A DNA stretch of 10,920 nt, taken from Bryobacteraceae bacterium. GTDB taxonomy: Bacteria > Acidobacteriota > Terriglobia > Bryobacterales > Bryobacteraceae. Each line of letters starts with the position of its first letter. Positions within the stretch are counted from its first letter, which is position 1. A program made the translations under genes and the position numbers. Positions 1 through 6,907 of this stretch are shown here, one piece after another. The stretch covers positions 1 to 10,920 of the forward strand of contig JASHQT010000201.1 of the NCBI GenBank assembly GCA_030039005.1. Reading direction: 5' to 3'. The notes under the pieces are model-generated. The model was not told where the DNA came from. It worked only from the letters and a program-made list of their open reading frames with translations, and did not search any database.

Positions 1-13
1 ATAGCGTGTTTAC

Positions 14-370
14 ATGACAACCCCGGCGCCGAACCCGACCCATATCCCCGCCCCGATTACGGCCCCCATCACGGCAATGATGGCCACGCTGGCCTGCTAC
101 GAGGGCATGTTCGGGCCGTACCACGCACAAACCCTGGGGCTCACCACGGCGCTCGCCGTAGCTCTGTGTGAATCGGGCCGGCCCGACGAAGGCCGGCCCC
201 TGCTCCAGCGTGCGCTGCTCGATTTGACGCGCCATCACGCCGCCAACCATCCCGTGCGTCTGCGCGCGCTCCAGGCCTGGTGCGCTCTGCTAAATCAGGA
301 TGGCGACTCGCATGCCGCTCGCATCATCCAGCGTGAACTCGCCGGATCGGCCGCCGCGCCTAGCTCTTGA
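14..370 (+). CDS. Small TPR-like hypothetical protein
   Basis: A 118-residue frame closed upstream by an in-frame stop at 2-4, so the gene is not cut by the window edge. Residues about 25-105 read as paired helices of the tetratricopeptide kind: a kinesin-light-chain-like 'FGPYHAQTLGLTTALAVAL' followed by 'SGRPDEGRPLLQRAL', then a second weaker helix pair. TPR domains bind proteins; no catalytic motif is visible, so no specific function can be given. The first 21 residues are Pro/Thr/Ala-rich and low in complexity. The start is uncertain: neither ATG 14 nor the later ATG 77 (residue 22) has a visible Shine-Dalgarno. Its last 11 bases overlap the end of the convergent msrA1. It could be a fragment of a longer TPR protein or a chance frame in GC-rich DNA, though the TPR pattern argues for a real gene. 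Confidence 0.55.
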   Translation: MTTPAPNPTHIPAPITAPITAMMATLACYEGMFGPYHAQTLGLTTALAVALCESGRPDEGRPLLQRALLDLTRHHAANHPVRLRALQAWCALLNQDGDSHAARIIQRELAGSAAAPSS

Positions 371-950
371 CCATCTCCGCGTAAACCTTCCGCGTCTTCT
401 CCACCTTCGGCTCCGCCACCGCCGCCACGTACGGATTGTGCGGGTTCAGATTGCAATAGTTCTGGTGATAGCCTTCGGCTGGATAGAACGCTTGGAGAGG
501 CACCACCTGGGTCGCGATCGGCACCCGGAAGACGTGCGCTTCATCCAGCTGCCGGATATAAGCTTCCGCGATCCGCTTCTGCTCCTCATCGGCATAAAAG
601 ATCGCCGAGCGGTACTGCGTCCCCACGTCGTTCCCCTGCCGGTTGACCTGTGTGGGATCGTGCGCCACGCTGAAGAAAATTTTTAAAATTTTACCGAACG
701 AAATTTTCTTCGGATCGAACGTAATCTGAATCGCCTCGGCGTGCCCCGTCCGGCCCGTGCAGACGGCGTCATAATTCGCCGTCCGCGCTTCCCCGCCCGA
801 GTATCCCGACACCACCTTCTCCACTCCCTCGATCTGCTGGAACACGGCCTCAGTGCACCAGAAACAACCACCCGCCAGAACCGCAGTCTGTTTCTCCGAG
901 GGCACATCCTTGGGATCAATTACGGGATCGGGAAAATCTAAGGTAGGCAT
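360..950 (-). CDS. msrA: Peptide methionine-S-sulfoxide reductase MsrA, cytosolic (copy 1)
   Basis: Reduces the S epimer of methionine sulfoxide in proteins and free methionine, using thioredoxin as a rule. From the ATG at 950 it has 196 residues. The MsrA signature GCFWCTEAVF puts the catalytic Cys at 29. TGHAEAIQITFDP, HDPTQVNRQGNDVGTQYRS and QAFYPAEGYHQNY are typical of the family. Other cysteines at 32, 64 and 166 are candidates for the resolving role. There is no signal peptide, so it should act in the cytoplasm, unlike the second MsrA at 8941-9591. An upstream in-frame ATG at 986 would add 12 residues. It has an AAAAGG directly before it but no proper spacing, while 950 has no clear ribosome site, so the start is open. 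The 3' end overlaps the convergent TPR-like gene by 11 bases. The gene is divergent from the aldehyde dehydrogenase. It carries an AT-rich inverted repeat at 672-711. Confidence 0.95.
   Translation of the reverse strand: MPTLDFPDPVIDPKDVPSEKQTAVLAGGCFWCTEAVFQQIEGVEKVVSGYSGGEARTANYDAVCTGRTGHAEAIQITFDPKKISFGKILKIFFSVAHDPTQVNRQGNDVGTQYRSAIFYADEEQKRIAEAYIRQLDEAHVFRVPIATQVVPLQAFYPAEGYHQNYCNLNPHNPYVAAVAEPKVEKTRKVYAEMVKS
672..711. repeat. Perfect 11-bp inverted repeat inside msrA1
   Basis: GAAGAAAATTT at 672-682 is the exact reverse complement of AAATTTTCTTC at 701-711, with an 18-base spacer that is itself AT-rich. It lies in codons for the Lys/Ile/Phe-rich stretch KKISFGKILKIFF. This is by far the most AT-rich patch in a GC-rich gene and includes a TTA leucine codon. 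It may simply reflect those amino acids, or it may form an mRNA hairpin. Confidence 0.6.
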
Positions 951-1095
951 CGCTGTCTGACACGGTAACACACGAACGCATGACATCCTTTTACGCGAAA
1001 ACGTGATATCGTCTACTCTAGTTGACGTGTCGTGCAGCGCTCGCGGCGCCTGAGGGCTGGCCGCCTGGATGCGTCTCCGGCATGCCCGATTGATT

Positions 1096-1102
1096 AAAGG
1101 AG
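1096..1102 (+). promoter_or_regulatory. Ribosome binding site of the aldehyde dehydrogenase gene
   Basis: AAAGGAG lies 9 bases before the ATG at 1112 and fixes that start. The rest of the 951-1111 spacer must hold the promoters for this gene and for msrA1, but I see no convincing -35/-10 pair in it on either strand. Confidence 0.8.
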
Positions 1103-1111
1103 CAAACTTTC

Positions 1112-2590
1112 ATGGCATCTGTATTAGCCTCCCCGTCTGAAACTAAAGTCGCTCTGCCGACGACCAAACTTCTGATCAACAATCGGTGGGTGAACAGCCA
1201 ATCCGGCCGAACGTTCGCCACCGTGAATCCCACTACCGGTGAGGAAATCACGCAGGTAGCCGAAGCCGACGCCGCGGATGTCGATATCGCGGTGAAAGCC
1301 GCCCGTAAGGCTTTCGATCACGGCCCGTGGCGCAAGACCAACGGCGTGGAGCGCGCGCGTCTGATTCACCGGCTGGCCGATCTGATCGAGAAGCATGCCG
1401 ATGAGCTCGCCCGCTTGGAATCGCTCGACAACGGCAAACCGGTTTCGATGGCGCGCAACGTGGACGTCAACGCCACCGCCGCTTGCTATCGGTATTACGC
1501 CGGCTGGGCCGACAAAGTCATCGGTAAAACCATCCCCGTCGACGGCCCGTTCTTCTGCTACACGCGGCATGAAGCCATCGGCGTGTGCGGCCAGATCATT
1601 CCCTGGAATTTCCCCATGCTGATGCAGGCCTGGAAACTCGCGCCCGCGCTCGCGGCCGGTAATGTCTGCGTGCTGAAGCCCGCCGAACAGACGCCGCTCT
1701 CGGCGCTGCGCATCGGCGAGCTGATCCTCGAAGCTGGATTCCCCGAGGGCGTGGTGAACATCCTGCCCGGCTTCGGTGAAACGGCCGGCGCCGCCATCGC
1801 GAACCACATGGACGTCGATAAAGTCGCCTTCACCGGTTCCACCGAAGTGGGCCATCTCATCCTCCAAGCGGCCGGCCGATCCAACCTGAAGCGCGTTTCG
1901 CTCGAGTTGGGCGGCAAGAGCCCCAACATCATCTTCGCCGACGCCGACATGGACCAGGCGGTGGAAGGCGCGCACTCGGGGCTGTTCTTCAATCAAGGCC
2001 AGGTGTGCTGCGCCGGCTCCCGCGTGTTCGTCGAGGACCGCATCTACGATCAGTTCGTCGAGCACAGCACCCATCGCGCCAAGAAGCGCACCGTCGGCGA
2101 TCCGTTCCAGGCCGACACCGAGCAGGGCCCGCAGGTCGACAAAACCCAGTTCGACAAAGTGCTGGGCTACATTGACAAGGGCCAGAAAGAAGGCGCGAAG
2201 CTGAAGACCGGCGGCGGCCGCGTAGGCGACAAGGGATACTTTATCGAACCCACCGTCTTCTGCGACGTGAACGACAACATGACCATCGCCCAGGAAGAGA
2301 TCTTCGGCCCGGTGATGAGCGTCATGCGCTTCAAGAACCTGGACGAAGTGATCGACCGCGCCAACAACACCACGTACGGCCTGGCCGCCGGCGTCTGGAC
2401 CAAGGACATCACCAAGGCTCTGGCCATCGCCAACAACGTCCGTGCGGGTACGGTGTGGGTAAACACCTACAATGTGCTCGACACCGCGGCGCCCTTCGGC
2501 GGATTCAAGCAGTCTGGCATCGGCCGCGAGCTCGGCGAGTACGGGCTGCAGCAATACACCGAAGTGAAGACGGTCATCATTCACCAGTAA
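1112..2590 (+). CDS. NAD-dependent aldehyde dehydrogenase, ALDH1/ALDH2-like
   Basis: Oxidises aldehydes to carboxylic acids with NAD+ in the cytoplasm. Its 492 residues are the usual family length. All key residues are present: PWNFP with Asn166 (oxyanion hole), Lys189 and Glu192 in KPAE (cofactor binding; a Glu here favours NAD over NADP), TGSTEVG at 241-247 (dinucleotide loop), general base Glu265 in LELGGK, catalytic Cys299 in GQVCCAGSR, and Glu396 in EEIFGPV. The C-terminal half, with [16 protein letters not shown] and [18 protein letters not shown], closely matches animal ALDH1/ALDH2 as I recall them, so broad aliphatic or aromatic aldehydes are likelier substrates than betaine aldehyde. 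The true substrate cannot be read from the sequence. The start is set by a good ribosome site. The gene stands alone on the plus strand, divergent from msrA1 and convergent with the efflux operon. Confidence 0.97.
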   Translation: MASVLASPSETKVALPTTKLLINNRWVNSQSGRTFATVNPTTGEEITQVAEADAADVDIAVKAARKAFDHGPWRKTNGVERARLIHRLADLIEKHADELARLESLDNGKPVSMARNVDVNATAACYRYYAGWADKVIGKTIPVDGPFFCYTRHEAIGVCGQIIPWNFPMLMQAWKLAPALAAGNVCVLKPAEQTPLSALRIGELILEAGFPEGVVNILPGFGETAGAAIANHMDVDKVAFTGSTEVGHLILQAAGRSNLKRVSLELGGKSPNIIFADADMDQAVEGAHSGLFFNQGQVCCAGSRVFVEDRIYDQFVEHSTHRAKKRTVGDPFQADTEQGPQVDKTQFDKVLGYIDKGQKEGAKLKTGGGRVGDKGYFIEPTVFCDVNDNMTIAQEEIFGPVMSVMRFKNLDEVIDRANNTTYGLAAGVWTKDITKALAIANNVRAGTVWVNTYNVLDTAAPFGGFKQSGIGRELGEYGLQQYTEVKTVIIHQ

Positions 2591-2612
2591 GACAATTGCA
2601 GCAGCGATAGAC

Positions 2613-2645
2613 GGGGCTGGCCGGGCGATCGCTCACGCTGGCCCC
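2613..2645. terminator. Strong hairpin between convergent genes, possible terminator
   Basis: GGGGCTGGC at 2613-2621 pairs with GCTGGCCCC at 2637-2645 over 9 base pairs, two of them G-U on the plus strand. An inner stem GGGC-GATC-GCTC forms inside the loop. It begins 22 bases after the aldehyde dehydrogenase stop and lies 66 bases past the end of the TolC-type gene, so it could serve both. Neither side has a run of T, so it is not a classic intrinsic terminator. Confidence 0.4.
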
Positions 2646-2710
2646 GATTTGCGATGGGCCAATCCGGTAACGGTACGCGCTTCGGCGGCACCTCAAAGCT
2701 GGACAAGTAG

Positions 2711-4279
2711 CTATTGGCGTGCGTCGGCCTTCAATAGCTCTGGTAGTTGCTCGCTGGCGTGGCCCAAATCGCGCGCCAGGGTCAATTTCGCCAGATTGTG
2801 CGCGAAAATGCTGTTGATCACATCGAGCTGCGCGCCAGACACGGTCTGTTCGGCCTGCACCACTTCCACGGTGTTGATGACGCCCGCTTGCATGCGCGCC
2901 CGCGCCATCTCCAGCGTCTCCTGAGCTACCTGCAAACTCTTACGCGCCACCTCCACTTGTCCGGCGGCGGCTTCCAGATCGAGATAGGCTTGGCGGACCT
3001 CGGCTTCGATCTGCGCGCGCGTATCCTCCAACTCGGCTTGGCGCTGCGCCAGGACTGATTCGGCCTGCGCAATGTCGGACTCGATTTTGCCGCCTTGCCA
3101 GATTGGAATGTTGACCGTGCCTACGACGCTGAAGGCTCCCTGTGCGTTCGCGGGGTTGGTGCCGATCGCCTCGTAATAGCCGCTGAGCGAGGCCGAAGGC
3201 AGGCGCTCCGCGCGCGCCGCCGACAAAGCTTTCCGCGCGGCCTCCAATTGCGATTCCGCGGCTTTCAAATCCGAGCGCTGCTGCTCGGCGCGCGCTACGG
3301 CCTCGTCCACGCCGCCGAACGGCGCCGGCGCAAACGGAAAGCTGTCCGTGAGCTGATAACCGGCATTAGGCGGCAGCCCCACCATGCGCGCCAGGTTGAT
3401 TTTCTGCTTCGCCAGGTCGTTGCGTAAGGTAATAATCTGTTGCTGCTGCGCGAGTGTCTGTAATTGGCTCTGGTCTACGTTGAGCCGGCCGAGCACACCC
3501 TCCTGATGCTGCTCGCTCGATTGGTGGAAGACGGCGTTAGCCGTATCGAGTTGCACCAGCGCGGAGTCCACGCGCGCCTGCGCGGCGAGCACTTGCAGAT
3601 AAGCTCCACCCACTGCCAGCGTGACCAGATCGCGCGCATCGTCGAGACTGTATTGGCCGGCGCGCGCCGTGGCTTTGGCGGCGCGATAGTTGTCGATGGC
3701 GGTGAGATTCGCCACCGTCTGGCTCAAATTGGCCTGTAGCGTGAAGTAATTATACGGGCCGACCACCGTGGCGAGATGGAATCCAGGCACGCTGAAATGC
3801 AGGCCGAAGGCCGCCAGATCCGTCTCCTGCACGTTCTCGTTCAGCGCGCCGCTGATGTTCGGCAATAGCGCGCTGCGCGCCGCTCTGAGCTGCGCGTTGT
3901 TTTGCCGCGCGGCTTGAGCCGATCCGATCGAACCCAGGTTGAAAGCCAGCCCGCGTTTCAACGCGTCTGCGAGCGACAGCTTGCCGGTAAACGGCATGGC
4001 GGAAGTGCTGCGCGCACTGCCGCTATACGCTCCTGAGATTGCAACGCTCGGATTGAGTGTATTCACGCTAGTGGTGGTTCCCGCCACCGGCTGCTCGGTC
4101 GCCGCCACGGATCCGTTTTGATTGGTGCGTCCGGAGGCCGGCAGAATGGTGGCCTCGGCGCCGCTTGCCGAGGATGGCTGTCCCGCGCCCGGCGGCGCCT
4201 GCGCGAAGACCGCGCGAGCGCTTGCCAACAAGGCCAGCGACACAACGATTCCGAAATGTTTCATGTTCCGTCCCGTCAT
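2711..4279 (-). CDS. TolC-family outer-membrane efflux channel
   Basis: Forms the outer-membrane and periplasmic exit duct of a tripartite pump. It has 522 residues from ATG 4279. That ATG overlaps the MarR stop as ATGA, which suggests translational coupling. A start at residue 6 (ATG 4264) would give a cleaner signal peptide, with hydrophobic GIVVSLALLASARAVFA and cleavage near residue 26. Residues about 27-98 are Pro/Ser/Thr/Gly-rich and low in complexity. Two repeated outer-membrane efflux domains follow, about 102-300 and 325-507. Each has long Ala/Gln/Glu-rich helices (AYLQVLAAQARVDSA and AYLDLEAAAGQVEVA in equivalent places) and an amphipathic beta segment. It is the last gene of the operon, downstream of adaptor, ATPase, permease and regulator, so it is very probably the dedicated channel of that pump. 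Confidence 0.95.
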   Translation of the reverse strand: MTGRNMKHFGIVVSLALLASARAVFAQAPPGAGQPSSASGAEATILPASGRTNQNGSVAATEQPVAGTTTSVNTLNPSVAISGAYSGSARSTSAMPFTGKLSLADALKRGLAFNLGSIGSAQAARQNNAQLRAARSALLPNISGALNENVQETDLAAFGLHFSVPGFHLATVVGPYNYFTLQANLSQTVANLTAIDNYRAAKATARAGQYSLDDARDLVTLAVGGAYLQVLAAQARVDSALVQLDTANAVFHQSSEQHQEGVLGRLNVDQSQLQTLAQQQQIITLRNDLAKQKINLARMVGLPPNAGYQLTDSFPFAPAPFGGVDEAVARAEQQRSDLKAAESQLEAARKALSAARAERLPSASLSGYYEAIGTNPANAQGAFSVVGTVNIPIWQGGKIESDIAQAESVLAQRQAELEDTRAQIEAEVRQAYLDLEAAAGQVEVARKSLQVAQETLEMARARMQAGVINTVEVVQAEQTVSGAQLDVINSIFAHNLAKLTLARDLGHASEQLPELLKADARQ

Positions 4280-4755
4280 TTAGAATTCGCGATCAATTTG
4301 CGCAGCGCAGCCAGTAACTGACGCCGGTCGGCCGCCGCGAGCGGCGCCAACTGTTGTGCTTCGGCCTGCTGGGCCAGGGGCAGAGCGCACGCGTATAAAC
4401 GGTCACCCGCCCCGGTACGCCGTACCCATTGCACCCGGCGATCGCCGGGATTGCGTTCGCGCCGCAACAGCCCGCGGCGCTGCATGCGGTCCAACACAGC
4501 CACCAGCGAACTCGGGTCGAGGCCGCACAGTTCGGCGATCTCATGCTGGGAAACGTTGCCGTTTCCCGCGATCACCAGCAGCCAGAATTCTCTCGATCGC
4601 AGCCCGAGCGGCGCGAGCACATCGTCCAGTCTGCGGCGCGCATCCAGCCAGATTTTCCAGTTGCAAAACCACAGCCCTTCCGGGGACGGGCTGTCGCTCG
4701 GAGCGGACTGAGGTGCGAGCGTTTTGACGACGGCCTTGGCTGCGGCGCGCGGCAT
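4276..4755 (-). CDS. MarR-family transcriptional regulator
   Basis: A 159-residue dimeric winged-helix DNA-binding protein, normal length for MarR. The helix-turn-helix is at about 68-100 (VSQHEIAELCGLDPSSLVAV), followed by the family wing with Asp105 and Arg107 in NPGDRRVQW. The helices at about 27-60 and 125-158 should form the dimer interface. MarR proteins usually repress efflux or stress genes and release DNA on binding a phenolic or similar ligand or on oxidation. The frame stays open upstream to 5226, but that part overlaps the permease and does not look like protein. ATG 4755, two bases after the permease stop, gives a standard MarR. The gene sits inside the pump operon and overlaps the TolC-type gene by 4 bases, so it probably controls its own operon through the palindromes near 8140-8159. 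Confidence 0.93.
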   Translation of the reverse strand: MPRAAAKAVVKTLAPQSAPSDSPSPEGLWFCNWKIWLDARRRLDDVLAPLGLRSREFWLLVIAGNGNVSQHEIAELCGLDPSSLVAVLDRMQRRGLLRRERNPGDRRVQWVRRTGAGDRLYACALPLAQQAEAQQLAPLAAADRRQLLAALRKLIANSK

Positions 4756-4757
4756 CG

Positions 4758-5870
4758 CTACAACGTCCGCCGGAACAAGAGTGTCGCGCCGGAGAGCACG
4801 ACCGCCGAGGTCAGCGCCAGCGCGAAAACATCGGTGGTCACCGCCGCCAGGCCCGCGTCCTTGAGCAGCAGCGAATGAAACGCGTGTACCGCGTAGGTAA
4901 ACGGATCGCAGTTGGAGATCACGCGCAGCCATTTGGGAAAGCCCGCGATGGGATACACCGCGCCGCTCGGAAAGAACAGCAGCGTATTCAAGACGCCGAA
5001 GATCGCGCGCGGCAGCAGAGGATCGCTGATGCGCGCCATGATGAAGAACATCATCCCGATCAGCGCGATGGACGTCAGCACCACCAGCAGCGTCAAATTG
5101 AGCAGGCGGGCGGGTTCGAAGAAATGAGGAACTCCCGCGATGACCGCGCCCACCACCAGGACGCACTCGCCGGCGAGCACGCCTTTGATGACACCCGAAA
5201 GATTGAAACCCAATATCAGTTCCCACTTCGTGATCGGCGTCACCATGTAGCCCTCGTGCAAGCCGCGCGATTTGTCGTCCAGGAACAGTATGCCGCCCCC
5301 GATCATCGCGGTAACGAAAATGGCGAGGGTCACCGATCCGGGCAGCAGATATTTGATGTAGTCGATATACGGGTAAACTTCCACAATATCCAGGAAGGCC
5401 TGCTGCGGCTCGCGCGGTGCGACCTGCGGGGCGTTAATCGAACTGACCAGCGTAGACATCTGATCGCCGAGCGCACCCGCCGTGTTGCGGTCCGTGTTAT
5501 CGGTGATCAGCGCCAGGCGCGGTTGATGCTGCTCCAACAGATCGCGCGAATAATGCAGCGGAATGATGAGCACGCCGCCCAAAACACCTTTTCGCAGATC
5601 GCTGAGTGCCGCGCCCTGATCGTCGTAATCGGTCGGCAGAAACGTGCGCGCGTTCACTGCTACCGCCCGCAACCGCTCCATTACGTCTACCGACTCCGGT
5701 CCCCGGTCCAGGTTCACCACGCCCAGAACCACGTTCTTGATGTTGCCGCCGAACGCGTTGCCCAGAATCACCAGTTGCAGCAGCGGCATCACCAGTGAGA
5801 CGAACAGCAGCGCCGGGGAACGGCCCAACTTGCGCAGATCGCGCTCCACTAATGCCATTGCGCGTCTCAT
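4758..5870 (-). CDS. ABC-2 type efflux transporter permease
   Basis: Inner-membrane subunit that carries substrate outward, driven by the ATPase encoded just upstream. Its 370 residues have the layout of the ABC-2/DrrB/YbhR group: a short cytoplasmic N-terminus (VERDLRKLGRSPA), one membrane helix at about 20-40, a periplasmic domain at about 45-172, then five predicted helices near 175-197, 225-247, 258-280, 288-312 and 342-366. The segment SRGLHEGYMVTPITKWELIL (201-220) is the cytoplasmic coupling region characteristic of ABC-2 permeases. The start ATG overlaps the ATPase stop as ATGA; a second ATG four codons in is possible. With only one permease gene in the operon, it would act as a homodimer. 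The substrate is unknown; drugs, organic toxins and lipids are all known for the family. Confidence 0.95.
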   Translation of the reverse strand: MRRAMALVERDLRKLGRSPALLFVSLVMPLLQLVILGNAFGGNIKNVVLGVVNLDRGPESVDVMERLRAVAVNARTFLPTDYDDQGAALSDLRKGVLGGVLIIPLHYSRDLLEQHQPRLALITDNTDRNTAGALGDQMSTLVSSINAPQVAPREPQQAFLDIVEVYPYIDYIKYLLPGSVTLAIFVTAMIGGGILFLDDKSRGLHEGYMVTPITKWELILGFNLSGVIKGVLAGECVLVVGAVIAGVPHFFEPARLLNLTLLVVLTSIALIGMMFFIMARISDPLLPRAIFGVLNTLLFFPSGAVYPIAGFPKWLRVISNCDPFTYAVHAFHSLLLKDAGLAAVTTDVFALALTSAVVLSGATLLFRRTL

Positions 5871-6901
5871 CGATGGCCTCCTCGCTTGGCCTGGCCGGCG
5901 GGACCAGCCGCTTCCATCGCCTCGGTCAGCCCGTGGCCGGTGTAATGCAGGAACACATCGTCCAGCGTCGTCGATTGCACCGAGAGCGCCTTCAATTCCA
6001 GGTTGAGCGTGCGCGCCAGTTCGATTAACTCCTGTGCGGACGCCGGACCGCGGTCGCTCGAAACGCGGTAGGTAGCCGAACCCAGGGAGCGCACGGACTT
6101 GACGGCGGGCAAACGCTCCAGGTCCGCCGCGCCGTTCGGAAGATCCGGATCGAACTGCAGCTCGATGCGGCTCGCTCCCGGCACGGAGGATTTAAGCGAC
6201 ATCGGCGTATCCATGGCGACCACTTTGCCTTTGTCGACAATCGCCAGCCGGTCGCACAGGCGGTCGGCCTCATCCATGTAGTGGGTGGTGAGAAACAGTG
6301 TGCGCCCCTCCCGAGCGCGCAGATGCGTGATCATCTCCCATACCGAAATACGCGACACCGGGTCGAGGCCTGTGGTGGGTTCATCCAAAAACAAAATCTG
6401 CGGATCGTGCACCAGGCCGCGCGCGATTTCCAGGCGCCGCCGCATGCCGCCCGAAAGCGTGGAGGCGAGCGCGTTGGCGCGGTCGGAGAGTCCCACGGCT
6501 TCGAGCAACTCTTGCGTGCGCTTGCGGCGCGGTTCGCCTGTGATGCCGAACAAACGCGCGTGAATGCCGATATTTTCCGCGCACGTCAGCTCGGGGTCGC
6601 TGGTCATATTCTGCGGAATGACGCCGATGCTGTTGCGCACGGCGTTGGGATCGCGAATGATGTCGTGGCCTGCCACGCTGGCCGTGCCGCTGGTGGGAGG
6701 AACCAGCGTGGTGAGCATGCGAATCAGTGTGCTTTTGCCGGCGCCGTTGGGTCCCAGCAGGCCGAAGATCTCGCCGCTTTCTACCGTGAAGCTCACGTTA
6801 TCCACCGCCAGCAGAGCGCCGAAGCGCTTGCTAAGACCGCCTACGTCGATCGCGACGCGCCCGGGCGCGGGATGCTGTGCGGTTTGCTGTTGGGCCCTCA
6901 A
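5867..6901 (-). CDS. ABC transporter ATP-binding protein, DrrA/YbhF type
   Basis: Cytoplasmic ATPase that powers the ABC-2 permease. In its 344 residues all nucleotide-binding motifs are intact: Walker A GPNGAGKST (50-58), Q-loop Gln97, signature LSGGMRRRLEIAR (149-161), Walker B ILFLDEP (169-175) with catalytic Glu174, and H-loop His207 in LTTHYMDEAD. After about residue 240 comes the DrrA-type C-terminal extension ending in TTLDDVFLHYTG (311-322). The start is a TTG at 6899-6901. It is supported by GAAGGAG at 6911-6917 with 9-base spacing, and no in-frame ATG precedes Walker A. The Shine-Dalgarno lies in the last codons of the HlyD-type gene, six bases separate the two genes, and the stop overlaps the permease start. 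A rare start codon may tune its level relative to the adaptor. Confidence 0.96.
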   Translation of the reverse strand: MRAQQQTAQHPAPGRVAIDVGGLSKRFGALLAVDNVSFTVESGEIFGLLGPNGAGKSTLIRMLTTLVPPTSGTASVAGHDIIRDPNAVRNSIGVIPQNMTSDPELTCAENIGIHARLFGITGEPRRKRTQELLEAVGLSDRANALASTLSGGMRRRLEIARGLVHDPQILFLDEPTTGLDPVSRISVWEMITHLRAREGRTLFLTTHYMDEADRLCDRLAIVDKGKVVAMDTPMSLKSSVPGASRIELQFDPDLPNGAADLERLPAVKSVRSLGSATYRVSSDRGPASAQELIELARTLNLELKALSVQSTTLDDVFLHYTGHGLTEAMEAAGPAGQAKRGGHR

Positions 6902-6907
6902 AGGAGC

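Noticed and set aside
987..1111. TTTACG (990-995) and TACTCT (1014-1019) as promoter of the aldehyde dehydrogenase
   Set aside because: Only 4 and 3 matches to consensus with an 18-base spacer; too weak to annotate.
1124..2584. Open frame of 486 codons on the minus strand, antisense to nearly the whole aldehyde dehydrogenase
   Set aside because: Its product is His/Gly/Val/Asp-rich with no family motif, and it mirrors a gene with every catalytic residue intact. Long antisense frames are common opposite GC-rich genes.
4756..5226. Upstream extension of the MarR frame that would make a 316-residue protein
   Set aside because: The added part overlaps the permease in another frame, is Arg/Gly-rich and has no domain. 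The ATG at 4755 gives a standard-length MarR two bases after the permease stop.
4875..5798. Open frame of 307 codons on the plus strand opposite the permease
   Set aside because: Composition rich in Arg/Gln/His, antisense to a clear ABC-2 permease; no recognisable motif or ribosome site.
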